Assembly: GCF_049933045.1 (NCBI RefSeq)
Contig: NZ_CP187926.1
Span: 124,001-188,000 of the forward strand
Direction: 5' to 3'
Length of the DNA: 64,000 nucleotides
From: Pseudocolwellia sp049933045
GTDB lineage: Bacteria > Pseudomonadota > Gammaproteobacteria > Enterobacterales > Alteromonadaceae
The notes beneath the pieces are model-generated. The model was not told the DNA's origin. It saw nothing but the letters and a program-made list of their open reading frames with translations, and searched no databases. Numbering within the stretch: the stretch's first letter is position 1; each line of letters begins with the position of its first letter. The position numbers were made by a program, and so were the translations under genes. Positions 16,563 to 26,488 of the stretch are shown here, piece after piece.

Positions 16563-18296
16563 GTGGCTGATACAGTTGATAACACAGGAATGATTCTAGC
16601 TGACGATAACTCAGATAGCATTTCAGAAGAGCAAAAGTCAGGCTTTGCATCAGCACTTGGTAACGTTGATGTACTAAGACAACTTACGCTAATCATGGCA
16701 TTGGCTATTTGTTTAGTTATCGCGATCTTTGTGATCATGTGGGCAAATCAAGCTGAATACCGCGTAATTGCTAAGCTTCCAACGCAACAACTTATCACAA
16801 CAATGGATTACCTTGATGCGAATAAAGTTGATTACATTCAAGAAAACAATTCTATTTCAGTACCTACTGATGATTACCAAGATGTTAAATTACTATTGGC
16901 TCGTGAAGGCTTAACGAACGAGAAAGTAGAAGGTAATGAAATTATTATGGAAGATATGGGCTTTGGTGTAAGCCAACGTCTTGAAAGCGAACGTCTTAAA
17001 CATTCACGCGAGCAACAACTTGCAAGAACGATTGAAGAGCTACAATCCATTGTTCGCGCTAAAGTGTTACTGGCTATCCCTAAAGATAATATTTTTGCTA
17101 AACGTGTTAAATCTCCATCTGCAACCGTAGTACTTACCTTACAAAAAGGTCGTCAATTACCTGAAGAGAAAGTAGATGCCGTTGTCGATATTATTGCCTC
17201 AGCCGTACAAGGTTTAACCCCTAATAAAGTAACGGTTACCGACCAAAACGGTCGCTTACTAAACTCAGGTTCACAAAGTTCGCTTTCATCTCGCTCACGT
17301 AAAGAGTTTGAAATAGAGCAGAAACGTGAATCTGAATACATGAACAAAATAGATTCAATTCTTATTCCTGTTGTAGGTTTAGGTAATTACACAGCGCAAG
17401 TTGATGTAACCATGGACTTTACGAATACAGAAGAAACACAACGTCGTTATAACTCTGACTTACCTGCACTACGTAGTGAAATGAAAGTAGAAGATAAAAC
17501 TATTGGCGGTATGTTAGGTGGTATTCCTGGTGCGTTATCAAACCAACCACCGTTAGAGTCGGACATTCCAGAAAATGCGACGGGCGGTTCACAAGCTAAA
17601 TCAATGCCGAGCCGTAATCACTTAGAATCTACTAAAAACTATGAATTAGACGAAGCCATTAGCCACACTAAACAACAAACGGGTGTTATTCGTCGCATAA
17701 GTGTTTCAGTTGCACTAGACTATTTATCAACAACAGCTCCAGCTGCACCAAATGCTGATGGTGAAGAAGGTACCACTCCCGCTATTACGTATGCACCAAG
17801 AAGCGAGTCAGAAATAGCTAATATTCGTCGTTTATTACAAGGTAGCGTAGGTTTTGACTTACAACGTGGCGATGTTTTAGAAGTGCTTACATTACCGTTT
17901 TCACGCGCAGACATTATTGCTGAAGTTGCCGTACCTATGTATGAACAGCCTTGGTTCTTAAAGGTATTAAAACTAGTACTTGGCGCTATTGTTATTATTG
18001 TTTTGATTATGGCAGTGGTTCGTCCAATGCTTAAACGCTTAATTTATCCAGACCAATCACCTGAAGATTACGGTGACAAATCACTTGATAGCCATATTGA
18101 TTTAGGTGATGAAACTATGGATATGTTAACCACAGAATTCGATGCAGGCGCAGTAGGCTTTGCCTCTGATGGTAGTTTACAATTACCAGACTTACATCGT
18201 GACGAAGACATTTTAAAAGCGGTTCGGGCTCTGGTTGCAAATGAACCTGAATTATCCTCTCAAGTAGTTAAAAGTTGGTTGATTGAAGATGAGTGA
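16563..18296 (+). CDS. fliF: Flagellar MS-ring protein FliF
   Basis: 577 residues from GTG 16563, supported by GGAG seven bases upstream. Two membrane segments, about residues 41-63 (LTLIMALAICLVIAIFVIMW) and 467-489 (VLKLVLGAIVIIVLIMAVV), flank a large periplasmic region with the secretin/TrcD-like ring-building motifs. The cytoplasmic C-terminus (AVRALVANEPELSSQVVKSWL) binds FliG. FliF is the inner-membrane platform on which motor and export gate are built. It overlaps fliG by 8 bases. Confidence 0.96.
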   Translation: MADTVDNTGMILADDNSDSISEEQKSGFASALGNVDVLRQLTLIMALAICLVIAIFVIMWANQAEYRVIAKLPTQQLITTMDYLDANKVDYIQENNSISVPTDDYQDVKLLLAREGLTNEKVEGNEIIMEDMGFGVSQRLESERLKHSREQQLARTIEELQSIVRAKVLLAIPKDNIFAKRVKSPSATVVLTLQKGRQLPEEKVDAVVDIIASAVQGLTPNKVTVTDQNGRLLNSGSQSSLSSRSRKEFEIEQKRESEYMNKIDSILIPVVGLGNYTAQVDVTMDFTNTEETQRRYNSDLPALRSEMKVEDKTIGGMLGGIPGALSNQPPLESDIPENATGGSQAKSMPSRNHLESTKNYELDEAISHTKQQTGVIRRISVSVALDYLSTTAPAAPNADGEEGTTPAITYAPRSESEIANIRRLLQGSVGFDLQRGDVLEVLTLPFSRADIIAEVAVPMYEQPWFLKVLKLVLGAIVIIVLIMAVVRPMLKRLIYPDQSPEDYGDKSLDSHIDLGDETMDMLTTEFDAGAVGFASDGSLQLPDLHRDEDILKAVRALVANEPELSSQVVKSWLIEDE

Positions 18297-19347
18297 TGAA
18301 TCACAAGAGCTAGCACCTATGGCAAATGCCCCAGCGGGATTTGATGTAGATAAACTAGATGGAACAGAAAAAGCCGCTATCTTGCTATTAAGTTTGTCAG
18401 AAGAAGATGCCGCGCAAATATTAAAACACTTAGAGCCAAAGCAAGTACAGCAAGTAGGTACTAGCATGGCCGCTATGCAAGACTTTACCCAAGAAAAAAT
18501 AACAGCAGTTCATAAGTTATTTATTAAAGAAATTCAAAACTTCAGTACTATCGGTTTTCAAAGTGAAGAATTTGTACGTAAAGCTTTAACCGCAGCATTA
18601 GGTGAAGACAAAGCGGGCAATTTAATTGACCAAATTGTTATGGGTGGCGGAGCCAAAGGTTTAGATTCATTAAAATGGATGGACTCTAAGCAAGTTGCTA
18701 ACATTATTCGTAATGAGCATCCTCAAATTCAAACTATCGTTTTATCTTATTTAGAACCCGATCAGTCGGCTGAAATTTTAAGTCAATTTGCTGACAAAGT
18801 ACGTTTAGATTTAACCATGCGTATTGCTAACCTTGAAGAAGTTCAACCAGCAGCATTGCAAGAATTAAACGAGATAATGGAAAAACAATTTGCGGGTCAA
18901 GCTGGCGCGCAATCAGCGAAAATGGGCGGTTTAAAAGCTGCTGCCGACATTATGAACTTCTTAGACACTAACGTAGAAGGCGCATTAATGGATGCTATTC
19001 GTGAACATGACGAAGAGATGAGCCAACAAATACAAGATCTTATGTTTGTATTTGAAAACCTTGCTGATGTTGATGATCGCGGTATTCAAGCTATACTTAG
19101 AGATGTTCAACAAGATTCGTTAATGAAAGCGATTAAAGGTGCAGATGATGCCCTTAAAGATAAAATTATGGCTAATATGTCTAAACGTGCTGCTGAAATG
19201 ATGGCAGACGACTTAGAAGCTATGGGTCCTGTTCGAATTACTGAAGTAGAAGCTGCACAAAAAGAAATTCTTGCTGTAGCACGTAAACTATCTGACGCTG
19301 GCGAAATTATGCTGGGCGGCGGTGGCGGCGGAGATGAGTTCTTATAA
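18289..19347 (+). CDS. fliG: Flagellar motor switch protein FliG
   Basis: 352 residues from ATG 18289 (MSDESQELAPMANA). A TTG at 18283 is in frame, but the ATG is the better start. Contains the FliG_N region (KAAILLLSLSEEDAAQILKHL), the EHPQ motif (RNEHPQIQTIVLSYL) and the charged C-terminal torque helix region (FENLADVDDRGIQAILRDVQQDSLMKAIKGADD). FliG couples MotA force to rotor turning. The end is unusual in carrying six consecutive Gly (GGGGGG, then DEFL). The stop overlaps the fliH start by one base (TAATG). Confidence 0.96.
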   Translation: MSDESQELAPMANAPAGFDVDKLDGTEKAAILLLSLSEEDAAQILKHLEPKQVQQVGTSMAAMQDFTQEKITAVHKLFIKEIQNFSTIGFQSEEFVRKALTAALGEDKAGNLIDQIVMGGGAKGLDSLKWMDSKQVANIIRNEHPQIQTIVLSYLEPDQSAEILSQFADKVRLDLTMRIANLEEVQPAALQELNEIMEKQFAGQAGAQSAKMGGLKAAADIMNFLDTNVEGALMDAIREHDEEMSQQIQDLMFVFENLADVDDRGIQAILRDVQQDSLMKAIKGADDALKDKIMANMSKRAAEMMADDLEAMGPVRITEVEAAQKEILAVARKLSDAGEIMLGGGGGGDEFL

Positions 19348-20126
19348 TGAGCCAAAAAATCGTAAAAGGATCGACTGAAATAAAGACTGACCTTTGGTCT
19401 ATTCCACATGTTGAAAAAACTCAGCAGACTAACGATGAAAACAAAACCAATGCGCTTGGTAAAAAAAGTACCTGGAAATATGAGCCACCAGAAGAAGTTC
19501 ATATTGAAGAACCTACACCTTTAACGGCAGAAGACATTGAAGAAATTCGTCAAGCCGCTCACGAAGAAGGTTTTAATCAAGGCAAAGAAGAAGGTTACTC
19601 AAAAGGTTACGAAGAAGGTTTAAGCTCAGGCCGTGAAGAAGGCTTAAAAACAGGGCATGAAGAAGGTAAAGAAACAGGATTAACTGAAGGCAAAGAAGTT
19701 ATAGATACTCTAGCTGAAGAATGGAAAGTGCTTGTTCAGCAATTACATACCCCATTAGCTAATGTTGAAAAAAACATAGAAGAACAGCTGTTACATTTAG
19801 TTGTGCAACTGACTCAAGCAATCACCTTGCAAGAAGCAAAAACCAATCCAGATATTATCACTGCGGCTATAGGTGAAGGTATAAAAATATTACCTAGCCA
19901 AGAAGCAAAAACCCAAATACTTATTCACCCTGACGACATTAAAATCGTTGAAGAACAGTTTGGTAGTGACTATATCCTTGAACAAGGCTGGAAGTTACTT
20001 GCTGCACCTCAGTTAGAAAGAGGCAGCTGCCAAATAGAAAACAGCACATCTAATGTTGATCTCAGCATTAAATCACGCATGACAGACGTATTGGAATCAT
20101 TTTTGCAAGATGCACTACATCAATAA
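19347..20126 (+). CDS. fliH: Flagellar export ATPase regulator FliH
   Basis: 259 residues. The middle (about 70-115) contains a run of Gly-x-x-x-Gly-type repeats (EEGFNQGKEEGYSKGYEEGL, then SSGREEGLKTGHEEGKETGL), the known FliH signature of packed helices. The C-terminal half resembles the V/F-ATPase stator family. FliH binds and restrains the FliI ATPase and docks it at the FliN C-ring. Start and fliG stop share a base. 29 bases separate it from fliI. Confidence 0.93.
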   Translation: MSQKIVKGSTEIKTDLWSIPHVEKTQQTNDENKTNALGKKSTWKYEPPEEVHIEEPTPLTAEDIEEIRQAAHEEGFNQGKEEGYSKGYEEGLSSGREEGLKTGHEEGKETGLTEGKEVIDTLAEEWKVLVQQLHTPLANVEKNIEEQLLHLVVQLTQAITLQEAKTNPDIITAAIGEGIKILPSQEAKTQILIHPDDIKIVEEQFGSDYILEQGWKLLAAPQLERGSCQIENSTSNVDLSIKSRMTDVLESFLQDALHQ

Positions 20127-20155
20127 GTAAAAGGTCATAACGTCAAAAAACTATT

Positions 20156-21511
20156 ATGCTTGACTATAACCGCATCACCGAAAGACTTAAAAATTGCCAA
20201 ACTATGATCAAACCGCACAAGGTTTCTGTTGCGGGTAGATTAGTGCGTGTTGTTGGTTTAACCCTTGAAGCCGTTGGTGTTAAAGCCCCCGTTGGCAGCC
20301 AATGTTTAGTTGAAACGTCTAATGGCGACCTTATTGCTGAAATTGTTGGCTTCGAAGCAGACAAAACTTATCTTATGCCAGAAGAAAGCCTGCAAGGTGT
20401 TTTACCTGGCGCACGCGTAGTTCCATTAGCAACTAAAGCGCGATTACCTTTTTCAATGGAATTATTAGGACGTGTTATTGACGGTGTTGGTAAACCTATC
20501 GATGGCAAAGGTCCAATAAAACAACCTGAATCTTATCAATACAGCGGCAAACCCATTAATCCATTATCGCGCCGTGCCATTACTGAACCTTTAGATGTTG
20601 GTGTACGTGCTATTAATAGTTTTTTAACGGTAGGTACAGGTCAACGTATGGGACTTTTCGCAGGTTCTGGTGTTGGTAAAAGTGTACTTTTAGGCATGAT
20701 GACCAAAGGAACAACAGCCGATGTTATTGTTGTTGGACTGATTGGCGAACGTGGACGAGAAGTTAAAGAATTTATTGAAGAAATATTAGGTGAAGAAGGA
20801 CGTAAGCGCTCAGTAGTTATCGCTGCACCTGCAGATAATTCACCGTTAATGCGATTAAAAGGTTGTGAAACCTCAGTACAAATTGCTGAATACTTTCGTG
20901 ATCAAGGCTTAAATGTATTATTACTGATAGATTCAATTACACGTTATGCACAAGCTCAGCGTGAAATTGCACTTGCCGTAGGCGAGCCACCTGCGACCAA
21001 AGGTTATCCGCCTTCGGTGTTTTCAAAATTACCGCAATTAGTTGAACGTGCAGGTAATGGTGGAGAAGGGCAAGGATCAATTACCGCCTTTTTTACCGTA
21101 TTAACAGAAGGTGATGATTTACAAGATCCGATTGCTGATGCAGCTCGCGCTATTTTAGATGGTCATATTGTTCTATCAAGAGATTTAGCTGACTCAGGTC
21201 ATTATCCAGCGGTAGATATTGAAGCTTCTATCAGTCGTGTAATGCCCATGGTGACTTCACCTGAGCATCAACAACTTGCACGACAATTAAAACAAGTTTA
21301 TTCCTTATATCAGCAAAACAAAGATCTTATTTCGATTGGCGCTTACAGCAAAGGTAGTGATCCTCGTATTGATCAATCCATTACCTTATTGCCAGTGATT
21401 AACTTCTTCTTACAGCAAAAAACATCAGAAATTATTCCATACGAACAAAGCTTAAGTCAGTTACAAGAAATAATCGCAGCAGCACAAGCTCATGCTCAAC
21501 AGGGTCAATAA
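20156..21511 (+). CDS. fliI: Flagellum-specific export ATPase FliI
   Basis: 451 residues. It belongs to the F1-beta-like type III ATPases: Walker A in AGSGVGKSVLLG (Lys at about 175), GERGREVKEF, and Walker B LLLIDSITRYAQAQREIALA. FliI hydrolyses ATP to unload chaperones and feed substrates to the export gate. Full length for the family. Fifth gene of the fliE operon. Confidence 0.97.
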   Translation: MLDYNRITERLKNCQTMIKPHKVSVAGRLVRVVGLTLEAVGVKAPVGSQCLVETSNGDLIAEIVGFEADKTYLMPEESLQGVLPGARVVPLATKARLPFSMELLGRVIDGVGKPIDGKGPIKQPESYQYSGKPINPLSRRAITEPLDVGVRAINSFLTVGTGQRMGLFAGSGVGKSVLLGMMTKGTTADVIVVGLIGERGREVKEFIEEILGEEGRKRSVVIAAPADNSPLMRLKGCETSVQIAEYFRDQGLNVLLLIDSITRYAQAQREIALAVGEPPATKGYPPSVFSKLPQLVERAGNGGEGQGSITAFFTVLTEGDDLQDPIADAARAILDGHIVLSRDLADSGHYPAVDIEASISRVMPMVTSPEHQQLARQLKQVYSLYQQNKDLISIGAYSKGSDPRIDQSITLLPVINFFLQQKTSEIIPYEQSLSQLQEIIAAAQAHAQQGQ

Positions 21512-21583
21512 ACGTATGTCTATCTTTATGAAAGGTCTCATTTTTATTGTTGCTTTTACTTTCGTTTTTAAAGGAGGTTTATT

Positions 21584-22024
21584 ATGCCGATGAAACAACT
21601 GAATACATTACACAAATACGAACAAGACAAAGTAGATAAAGCGGCTCAAAATTTACGACAAGCAGAAACTGACTATCAACAGAATTTACAACGTTTAAAT
21701 AGTGTAAGTGACTACCGATTAGAATATATGAAACGTTTAGAACAACGTTCTCAAGAAGGTATTAATAGTCATACGTTTAGTCATTTTCATGCCTTTATAA
21801 AAAAATTAGATAATGCATCACATCAAGTTGAAATAGCCTTAACGCAAGCGAAATCTATGGTAGAAAAGCGTAAAAGAGAATGGCTATTACAAAGACAAAA
21901 AGTCCAAGCCGTTGACTTATTACGTAATAAAAAATTGAAAGCTTTAGTTGTGATCGAGAATAAAAAAGAACAGAAAATGTTTGATGAAATAGCGACTCAA
22001 CAATTTGTTCGGAGAAATCGATAA
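21584..22024 (+). CDS. fliJ: Flagellar export protein FliJ
   Basis: 146 residues, nearly all coiled coil, highly charged (KYEQDKVDKAAQNLRQAETDYQQNLQRL; VEKRKREWLLQRQKVQAVDLLRNKKLKAL). FliJ is the stalk of the FliI ring and recycles chaperones. A strong AAAGGAGG lies 8 bases before ATG 21584. Last gene of the fliE operon; the next gene has its own sigma-54 promoter. Confidence 0.9.
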   Translation: MPMKQLNTLHKYEQDKVDKAAQNLRQAETDYQQNLQRLNSVSDYRLEYMKRLEQRSQEGINSHTFSHFHAFIKKLDNASHQVEIALTQAKSMVEKRKREWLLQRQKVQAVDLLRNKKLKALVVIENKKEQKMFDEIATQQFVRRNR

Positions 22025-22077
22025 TCTATAGAAAGTGTGTAGAGAGCGTATAAAGAATATATAGATAGAGTAACGAT

Positions 22078-22093
22078 TGGAACGTGTTTTGCT
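22078..22093 (+). promoter_or_regulatory. Sigma-54 promoter of the fliK operon
   Basis: TGGAACGTGTTTTGCT differs from TGGCAC-N5-TTGCW at one position, with GG (22079-22080) and GC (22091-22092) 12 apart, 72 bases before the fliK ATG. It would drive the fliK-L-M-N-O-P-Q-R-flhB operon. Confidence 0.7.
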
Positions 22094-22164
22094 TTACTTT
22101 AGTCTCGTGGCTTTTTATTTGTGATGAATAAAAATAATAGCAGCATCTATTTGCAGGAAATTTT

Positions 22165-24210
22165 ATGTCTAATATGAATTACTTAACTTTGGAATTATCT
22201 CAAGCTACTGATAGTAAAGTGCTTAGTGGTAACTCGTCTGAATCTAAAAAAGATGGTTCAGCATTGTTTTCTAATTTAATGGAGCAGCACAAAGCGCCGA
22301 AACAAAGCGGCAACAATGCAGCCAAAGTCGGCAATGAAGAGCAAACTCAAGCCCAAAGTAATCAACATTCTGAGAAAAAAGCAGGATCAGAAAACAATAA
22401 TAGTGCGAGTAATGTCACTAATATTAATGGTGAAGATACAACTCACGCCGATAATAAAAAAATAGAAAGCCAAAAATCAGATACCGAAAACCTCGCCGCA
22501 GAAGCTAAAAATAGCAGCGACGCTGATTTATATACTCAAGCACAGTTAAGTAAAGCCGAAGCTGCAGAGGCTAAAAAGGAAAGCTCTGCTGAGTTATTAC
22601 TTGTTAGTACTAGCGAGTCAGATAACGCCAGTCTATTTACTAATCCTGAACAGTTATTGTCTTTCCTTAACGCATCAGAAAAAGTGTTAAGCGGTAAAGA
22701 GAGGACAAGCTCTGAAGATGCTGAAAAAAATCCAGTAACCCCTGTGACTCCTGTTACTTCAGGTGAAAAATCCAAAACAGGTACTGATGATTCTGTAATA
22801 CTGAATAAAGTAAACGAATTACTTAAATCAAAAGCCTCAGAAAGTACAAATACTTTAGTTAAAAATGGTGATGAATCAGTTAAGTTAGAAAACGCTAAAA
22901 CTGACGCAAGTAGCGACCAACAAAAATTAGCTGATATTACGAAGTTAGCAGGTGCCAATGGTGTTTCAGGTGCTAGTAGTGTTTCAGGTGATGCCGCTAA
23001 AGATGATGTTACAACAGACAAATTAGCTTCAGTCGCTCAGAACGATCTCGCTGCTAAAGCTAACCAGCAATCTGTTATCGATAAAGCAAATAACGGTGTT
23101 CAATTATCAGATGAAGCTACTGATGTGGAGAGTGATAAAGCCATTTCTTTAGTATCTGCTAGCGAAGCCGCAAAGAATGAGAAGAACATAACGACCGAAC
23201 AAGTCGTAGCACAATTAAAACCTCAAGCATCAGAGCCCCAACTTAATAAAGACGTGACCAAAGTAGATGGTAAAACTACTGCCTTAAATAATGCGCAAGA
23301 AGTTGCGAAGTCACTTGCTGAAAGTACATCAGAATCAGTTGAATCTGAGCAATTAAATACTGTAAAAAGTGATGTTAAAGAAAATCAATTGAATAGCATT
23401 AATCAAGCTGCTTTTAAAACAGAACAAGTCAGCGCAAAAAGTAAAGACTCAGTTCAAGCTGTAGTTGCTGATAGTGCTTCAAGTAAAGTTCTTGATAGCT
23501 CAGGCGAGGTTTCGGATGAGGTTGCAGCTACTGAATTAGCTAAGGATGAATTATTAACTGCAGAAGTAAAGTCAGCGAATAGTTCACTCAACAATTCAAC
23601 GAATAGTGCAAAACCAAATCAAGCGATTAACCCGTTATTCGATACCCTGTCTCAAAGAGAAGTAAATGACGCTGTAGATGGCGAACGCTATATGCAAGAC
23701 GAACACTCTTTTGACAATGTTATGCAGACCTTATCTGCTGATTTAGCGCAAACGCAAAAGAATACGGTTATTCAGCAAGCTGAAACTATTTCCATTATGC
23801 GCAAAGATTTTACTGATGCTGTAAAAGACAAAGTTATGGTGATGATCAGTCAGAAAATCCAACAAATTGACATTCAGTTAGATCCACCAGAGCTAGGCAG
23901 CATGCAAGTTCGTATTAATATGCAAAATGAACAAGCGGTAGTAAGTTTTGTTGTACAAAATCAACAAGCTAAAGAAGCGCTTGAGCAAAATATGGATAGA
24001 TTAAAACAAATGATGGCTGATAATGGCGTTGATGTTGGCGATGCTAATGTTAAGCAAGATTCTAATCAATCGGCTATGAATGGACAAGGCAATCAAGGTT
24101 CAGGTGGTCAAGGTGAGAATGGCGAAGATGGTTCTTTAGAGGGCGCTATGAATAGCGAACACGCAAAAGTGCTTAAAGCTTCATCAACTGGTGTTGATTA
24201 CTATGTTTAA
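22165..24210 (+). CDS. fliK: Flagellar hook-length control protein FliK
   Basis: 681 residues. The long N-terminal region (1-510) is polar, Ser/Ala/Lys/Asp-rich and low in complexity, including a short PVTPVTPVT run. The folded C-terminal domain (about 545-625; KVMVMISQKIQQIDIQLDPPELGSMQVRINMQNEQAVVSFVVQNQQAKEALEQNM) is the FliK substrate-switch domain. FliK measures hook length and makes FlhB change export specificity. The N-terminus would not be recognisable alone, as is usual for this family. AGGAAA lies upstream of ATG 22165. Confidence 0.93.
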   Translation: MSNMNYLTLELSQATDSKVLSGNSSESKKDGSALFSNLMEQHKAPKQSGNNAAKVGNEEQTQAQSNQHSEKKAGSENNNSASNVTNINGEDTTHADNKKIESQKSDTENLAAEAKNSSDADLYTQAQLSKAEAAEAKKESSAELLLVSTSESDNASLFTNPEQLLSFLNASEKVLSGKERTSSEDAEKNPVTPVTPVTSGEKSKTGTDDSVILNKVNELLKSKASESTNTLVKNGDESVKLENAKTDASSDQQKLADITKLAGANGVSGASSVSGDAAKDDVTTDKLASVAQNDLAAKANQQSVIDKANNGVQLSDEATDVESDKAISLVSASEAAKNEKNITTEQVVAQLKPQASEPQLNKDVTKVDGKTTALNNAQEVAKSLAESTSESVESEQLNTVKSDVKENQLNSINQAAFKTEQVSAKSKDSVQAVVADSASSKVLDSSGEVSDEVAATELAKDELLTAEVKSANSSLNNSTNSAKPNQAINPLFDTLSQREVNDAVDGERYMQDEHSFDNVMQTLSADLAQTQKNTVIQQAETISIMRKDFTDAVKDKVMVMISQKIQQIDIQLDPPELGSMQVRINMQNEQAVVSFVVQNQQAKEALEQNMDRLKQMMADNGVDVGDANVKQDSNQSAMNGQGNQGSGGQGENGEDGSLEGAMNSEHAKVLKASSTGVDYYV

Positions 24211-24288
24211 TTGTATAAAACACATTGGCTAGACAGCCATTCAAGGCTATAGTTAAACCATTGGTATGTATAAGCTTAAGGATCAAAA

Positions 24289-24843
24289 ATGGCTGATGAT
24301 AAAGAAGAAGAGTTAGAACTGGATAATGCAGGTGGTGGCAAAAAGAAATTAATCATCATTATTGCTGCAGTTGTTCTTTTAGCTGCGGCAGGCGCAGGTG
24401 CTTTTCTTTTTATGGGAGGTAGTGATGAGCCTACTCCTGAGCAAATTGAAGCTGCATTAAATGGTGGCGAAGGCGATAGCGCTGAAGCGACTGTTAGTTC
24501 AGGATCAGGTAGTGCAGAAATTGGCACCGCTATTTATGTTCCTATGCCTAGACCTTTTCGATTTAATGTTCCTGGTGCAGCTCGAGACCGCTTTGTTGAA
24601 ATACGAGTACAATTATTAGTACGTGGTGGTGACGATGAAGAAACCGCTAAAATACATATTCCTTTAATTGAAAGCACTTTGTTAGGTGTATTCTCTCAAG
24701 CAAATGCTGATGATCTAGCAACAAGCGCTGGTAAAGTATCATTAAAACAAAAAGCGTCAACTGAAATTCAAACGGTACTAATGGATATTGAAGACAAGAA
24801 AATAGTTGAAGAAGTACTATTTACTGGTTTTGTAATGCAATAG
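24289..24843 (+). CDS. fliL: Flagellar basal-body-associated protein FliL
   Basis: 184 residues. One membrane segment (about 20-43; KLIIIIAAVVLLAAAGAGAFLFM) follows a short acidic cytoplasmic tail, then an acidic linker and the periplasmic FliL domain (YVPMPRPFRFNVPGAARDRFVEIRVQLLVRG). FliL surrounds the stator and stabilises torque generation. Second gene of the fliK operon. Confidence 0.94.
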   Translation: MADDKEEELELDNAGGGKKKLIIIIAAVVLLAAAGAGAFLFMGGSDEPTPEQIEAALNGGEGDSAEATVSSGSGSAEIGTAIYVPMPRPFRFNVPGAARDRFVEIRVQLLVRGGDDEETAKIHIPLIESTLLGVFSQANADDLATSAGKVSLKQKASTEIQTVLMDIEDKKIVEEVLFTGFVMQ

Positions 24844-24941
24844 TGATTGATTATTTGTCACTGATTATAATTTGCGAGAGCAAATAACTAATATCCGAAG
24901 ATTATGCTAAAAAAATATGATAACTATAAAGAGACTATCGA

Positions 24942-26009
24942 GTGAGTGATTTATTATCGCAAGATGAAATTGATGCGCTATTACATGGTGTTGATGACGT
25001 TGAAGAAGAAGAGCTAGTAGAGGACAGTGCCGCATCAGACGGTATGTCTGACTACGATTTTTCATCACAAGATAGAATTGTTCGTGGGCGTATGCCTACG
25101 CTTGAAATGGTTAATGAACGCTTTGCTCGTCATATGCGTATTAGTTTATTTAACATGATGCGTAGAACTGCCGAGGTTTCAATTAACGGTATTCAAATGA
25201 TCAAGTTTGGCGAATATGTTCATACCTTATTTGTTCCAACAAGCTTAAATATGGTGCGTTTTCGTCCTTTAAAAGGTACCGCGTTAATTACCATGGAAGC
25301 TCGATTGGTTTTCATTTTAGTTGATAACTTTTTTGGTGGTGACGGGCGTTATCATGCAAAGATTGAAGGTCGAGAATTTACTCCAACTGAACGTCGAATT
25401 ATTCAAATGTTACTTAAATTAATATTTGAAGATTATAAAGAAGCTTGGTCACCTGTTATGGATGTTTCTTTTGAATATTTAGATTCAGAAGTAAACCCAT
25501 CAATGGCGAACATAGTCAGCCCTACAGAAGTTGTTGTTATTAGCTCATTTCATATTGAACTAGATGGTGGTGGAGGTGATTTTCATGTTGCCTTACCTTA
25601 CTCCATGCTTGAACCTATTCGAGAGCTGTTAGACGCTGGTGTTCAAAGTGATAAAGAAGATACCGACATGCGTTGGTCTAAAGCATTACGTGATGAAATT
25701 ATGGATGTGCCAATTGAAATATCTACTAAATTTATCGAAGTAAACTTACCCTTATCACAAATTATGGAACTTGAAGCGGGTGACATTATTCCTATCGAGA
25801 TGCCAGAGCACGTAACCGTATTAGTAGAAAGCTTACCAAGCTTTAGAGCTAAACTCGGTCGTAGCCGTGAAAACCTAGCTTTAAAAATTGAATCTAAAAT
25901 TAAACGTCCAGAATCAGTTAAAAATGAATTAACCATTCTAACCAAGGGTGGTAAACGTTTAGATAGTGATGCTGAGCTTCACTTGTTAGAAGACGATTTA
26001 GATTATTAA
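24942..26009 (+). CDS. fliM: Flagellar motor switch protein FliM
   Basis: 355 residues from GTG 24942 (MSDLLSQDEIDALLHGV), the conserved CheY-P binding N-terminal peptide, so this rare start is well supported. The middle domain contains the GGDGRY-type motif (FFGGDGRYHAKIEGREFTPTERRIIQMLL). The C-terminal domain is FliN-like. FliM forms the C ring and takes the direction signal from CheY-P. Confidence 0.97.
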   Translation: MSDLLSQDEIDALLHGVDDVEEEELVEDSAASDGMSDYDFSSQDRIVRGRMPTLEMVNERFARHMRISLFNMMRRTAEVSINGIQMIKFGEYVHTLFVPTSLNMVRFRPLKGTALITMEARLVFILVDNFFGGDGRYHAKIEGREFTPTERRIIQMLLKLIFEDYKEAWSPVMDVSFEYLDSEVNPSMANIVSPTEVVVISSFHIELDGGGGDFHVALPYSMLEPIRELLDAGVQSDKEDTDMRWSKALRDEIMDVPIEISTKFIEVNLPLSQIMELEAGDIIPIEMPEHVTVLVESLPSFRAKLGRSRENLALKIESKIKRPESVKNELTILTKGGKRLDSDAELHLLEDDLDY

Positions 26010-26017
26010 CCTTATAT

Positions 26018-26040
26018 GTACATCACGTATGTTGATGTAC
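26018..26040 (+). repeat. Hairpin between fliM and fliN
   Basis: GTACATCA (26018-26025) and TGATGTAC (26033-26040) form a perfect 8-bp stem with a 7-base loop, 8 bases after the fliM stop. No T-run follows, so it is not a normal terminator. It might stabilise or process the operon mRNA. Confidence 0.5.
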
Positions 26041-26085
26041 TTGTAAATACAGAATTAAATAAAAATATTATAGAGGTCAATGGCG

Positions 26086-26478
26086 ATGAGCGATGACAAT
26101 GAAGACTTAGGAATGTGGGACGAAGCAATGGAAGAGCAAGCAGAGTCAGAAGCGGCTGGCGCCAAACCTGTTGAGTTAGATGAATTAGAATCTGATGCGC
26201 CTATTACAGGCGATGAAAAACGTAAACTCGATGCTATTTTAGATATTCCTGTTACTATTTCAATGGAAGTAGGGCGCAGTAATATTAGTATTCGCAATCT
26301 ACTACAATTAAACCAAGGTTCAGTTGTAGAGTTAGATCGTGTTGCGGGTGAAGCATTAGATGTTATGGTTAATGGAACCTTAATTGCTCATGGTGAAGTT
26401 GTTGTGGTAAACGACAAGTTTGGTATTCGATTAACCGATGTTATCAGTCAAATAGAGCGTATTAAAAAACTTAAATAA
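26086..26478 (+). CDS. fliN: Flagellar motor switch protein FliN
   Basis: 130 residues from ATG 26086 (MSDDNEDLGMWDEAM), chosen because AGAGG is 9 bases upstream. ATG 26080 would add two residues but is only 3 bases from that site. The C-terminal SpoA/FliN domain is clear (ILDIPVTISMEVGRSNISIRNLLQLNQGSVVELDRVAGEALDVMVNGTLIAHGEVVVVNDKFGIRLTDVIS). FliN is the lower C-ring component and docks FliH. Confidence 0.95.
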   Translation: MSDDNEDLGMWDEAMEEQAESEAAGAKPVELDELESDAPITGDEKRKLDAILDIPVTISMEVGRSNISIRNLLQLNQGSVVELDRVAGEALDVMVNGTLIAHGEVVVVNDKFGIRLTDVISQIERIKKLK

Positions 26479-26488
26479 TGGATTATTG

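Noticed and set aside
19107..19502. 131-residue antisense frame over the fliG-fliH junction
   Set aside because: It contains a Pro-run made from the antisense of the FliG Gly-run, spans two well-supported genes and has no family features.
22536..23021. 161-residue antisense frame within fliK
   Set aside because: It lies over the low-complexity Ser/Ala/Lys region of FliK, which leaves the complementary strand free of stops by composition. The product is Ser/Leu-rich with no family features.
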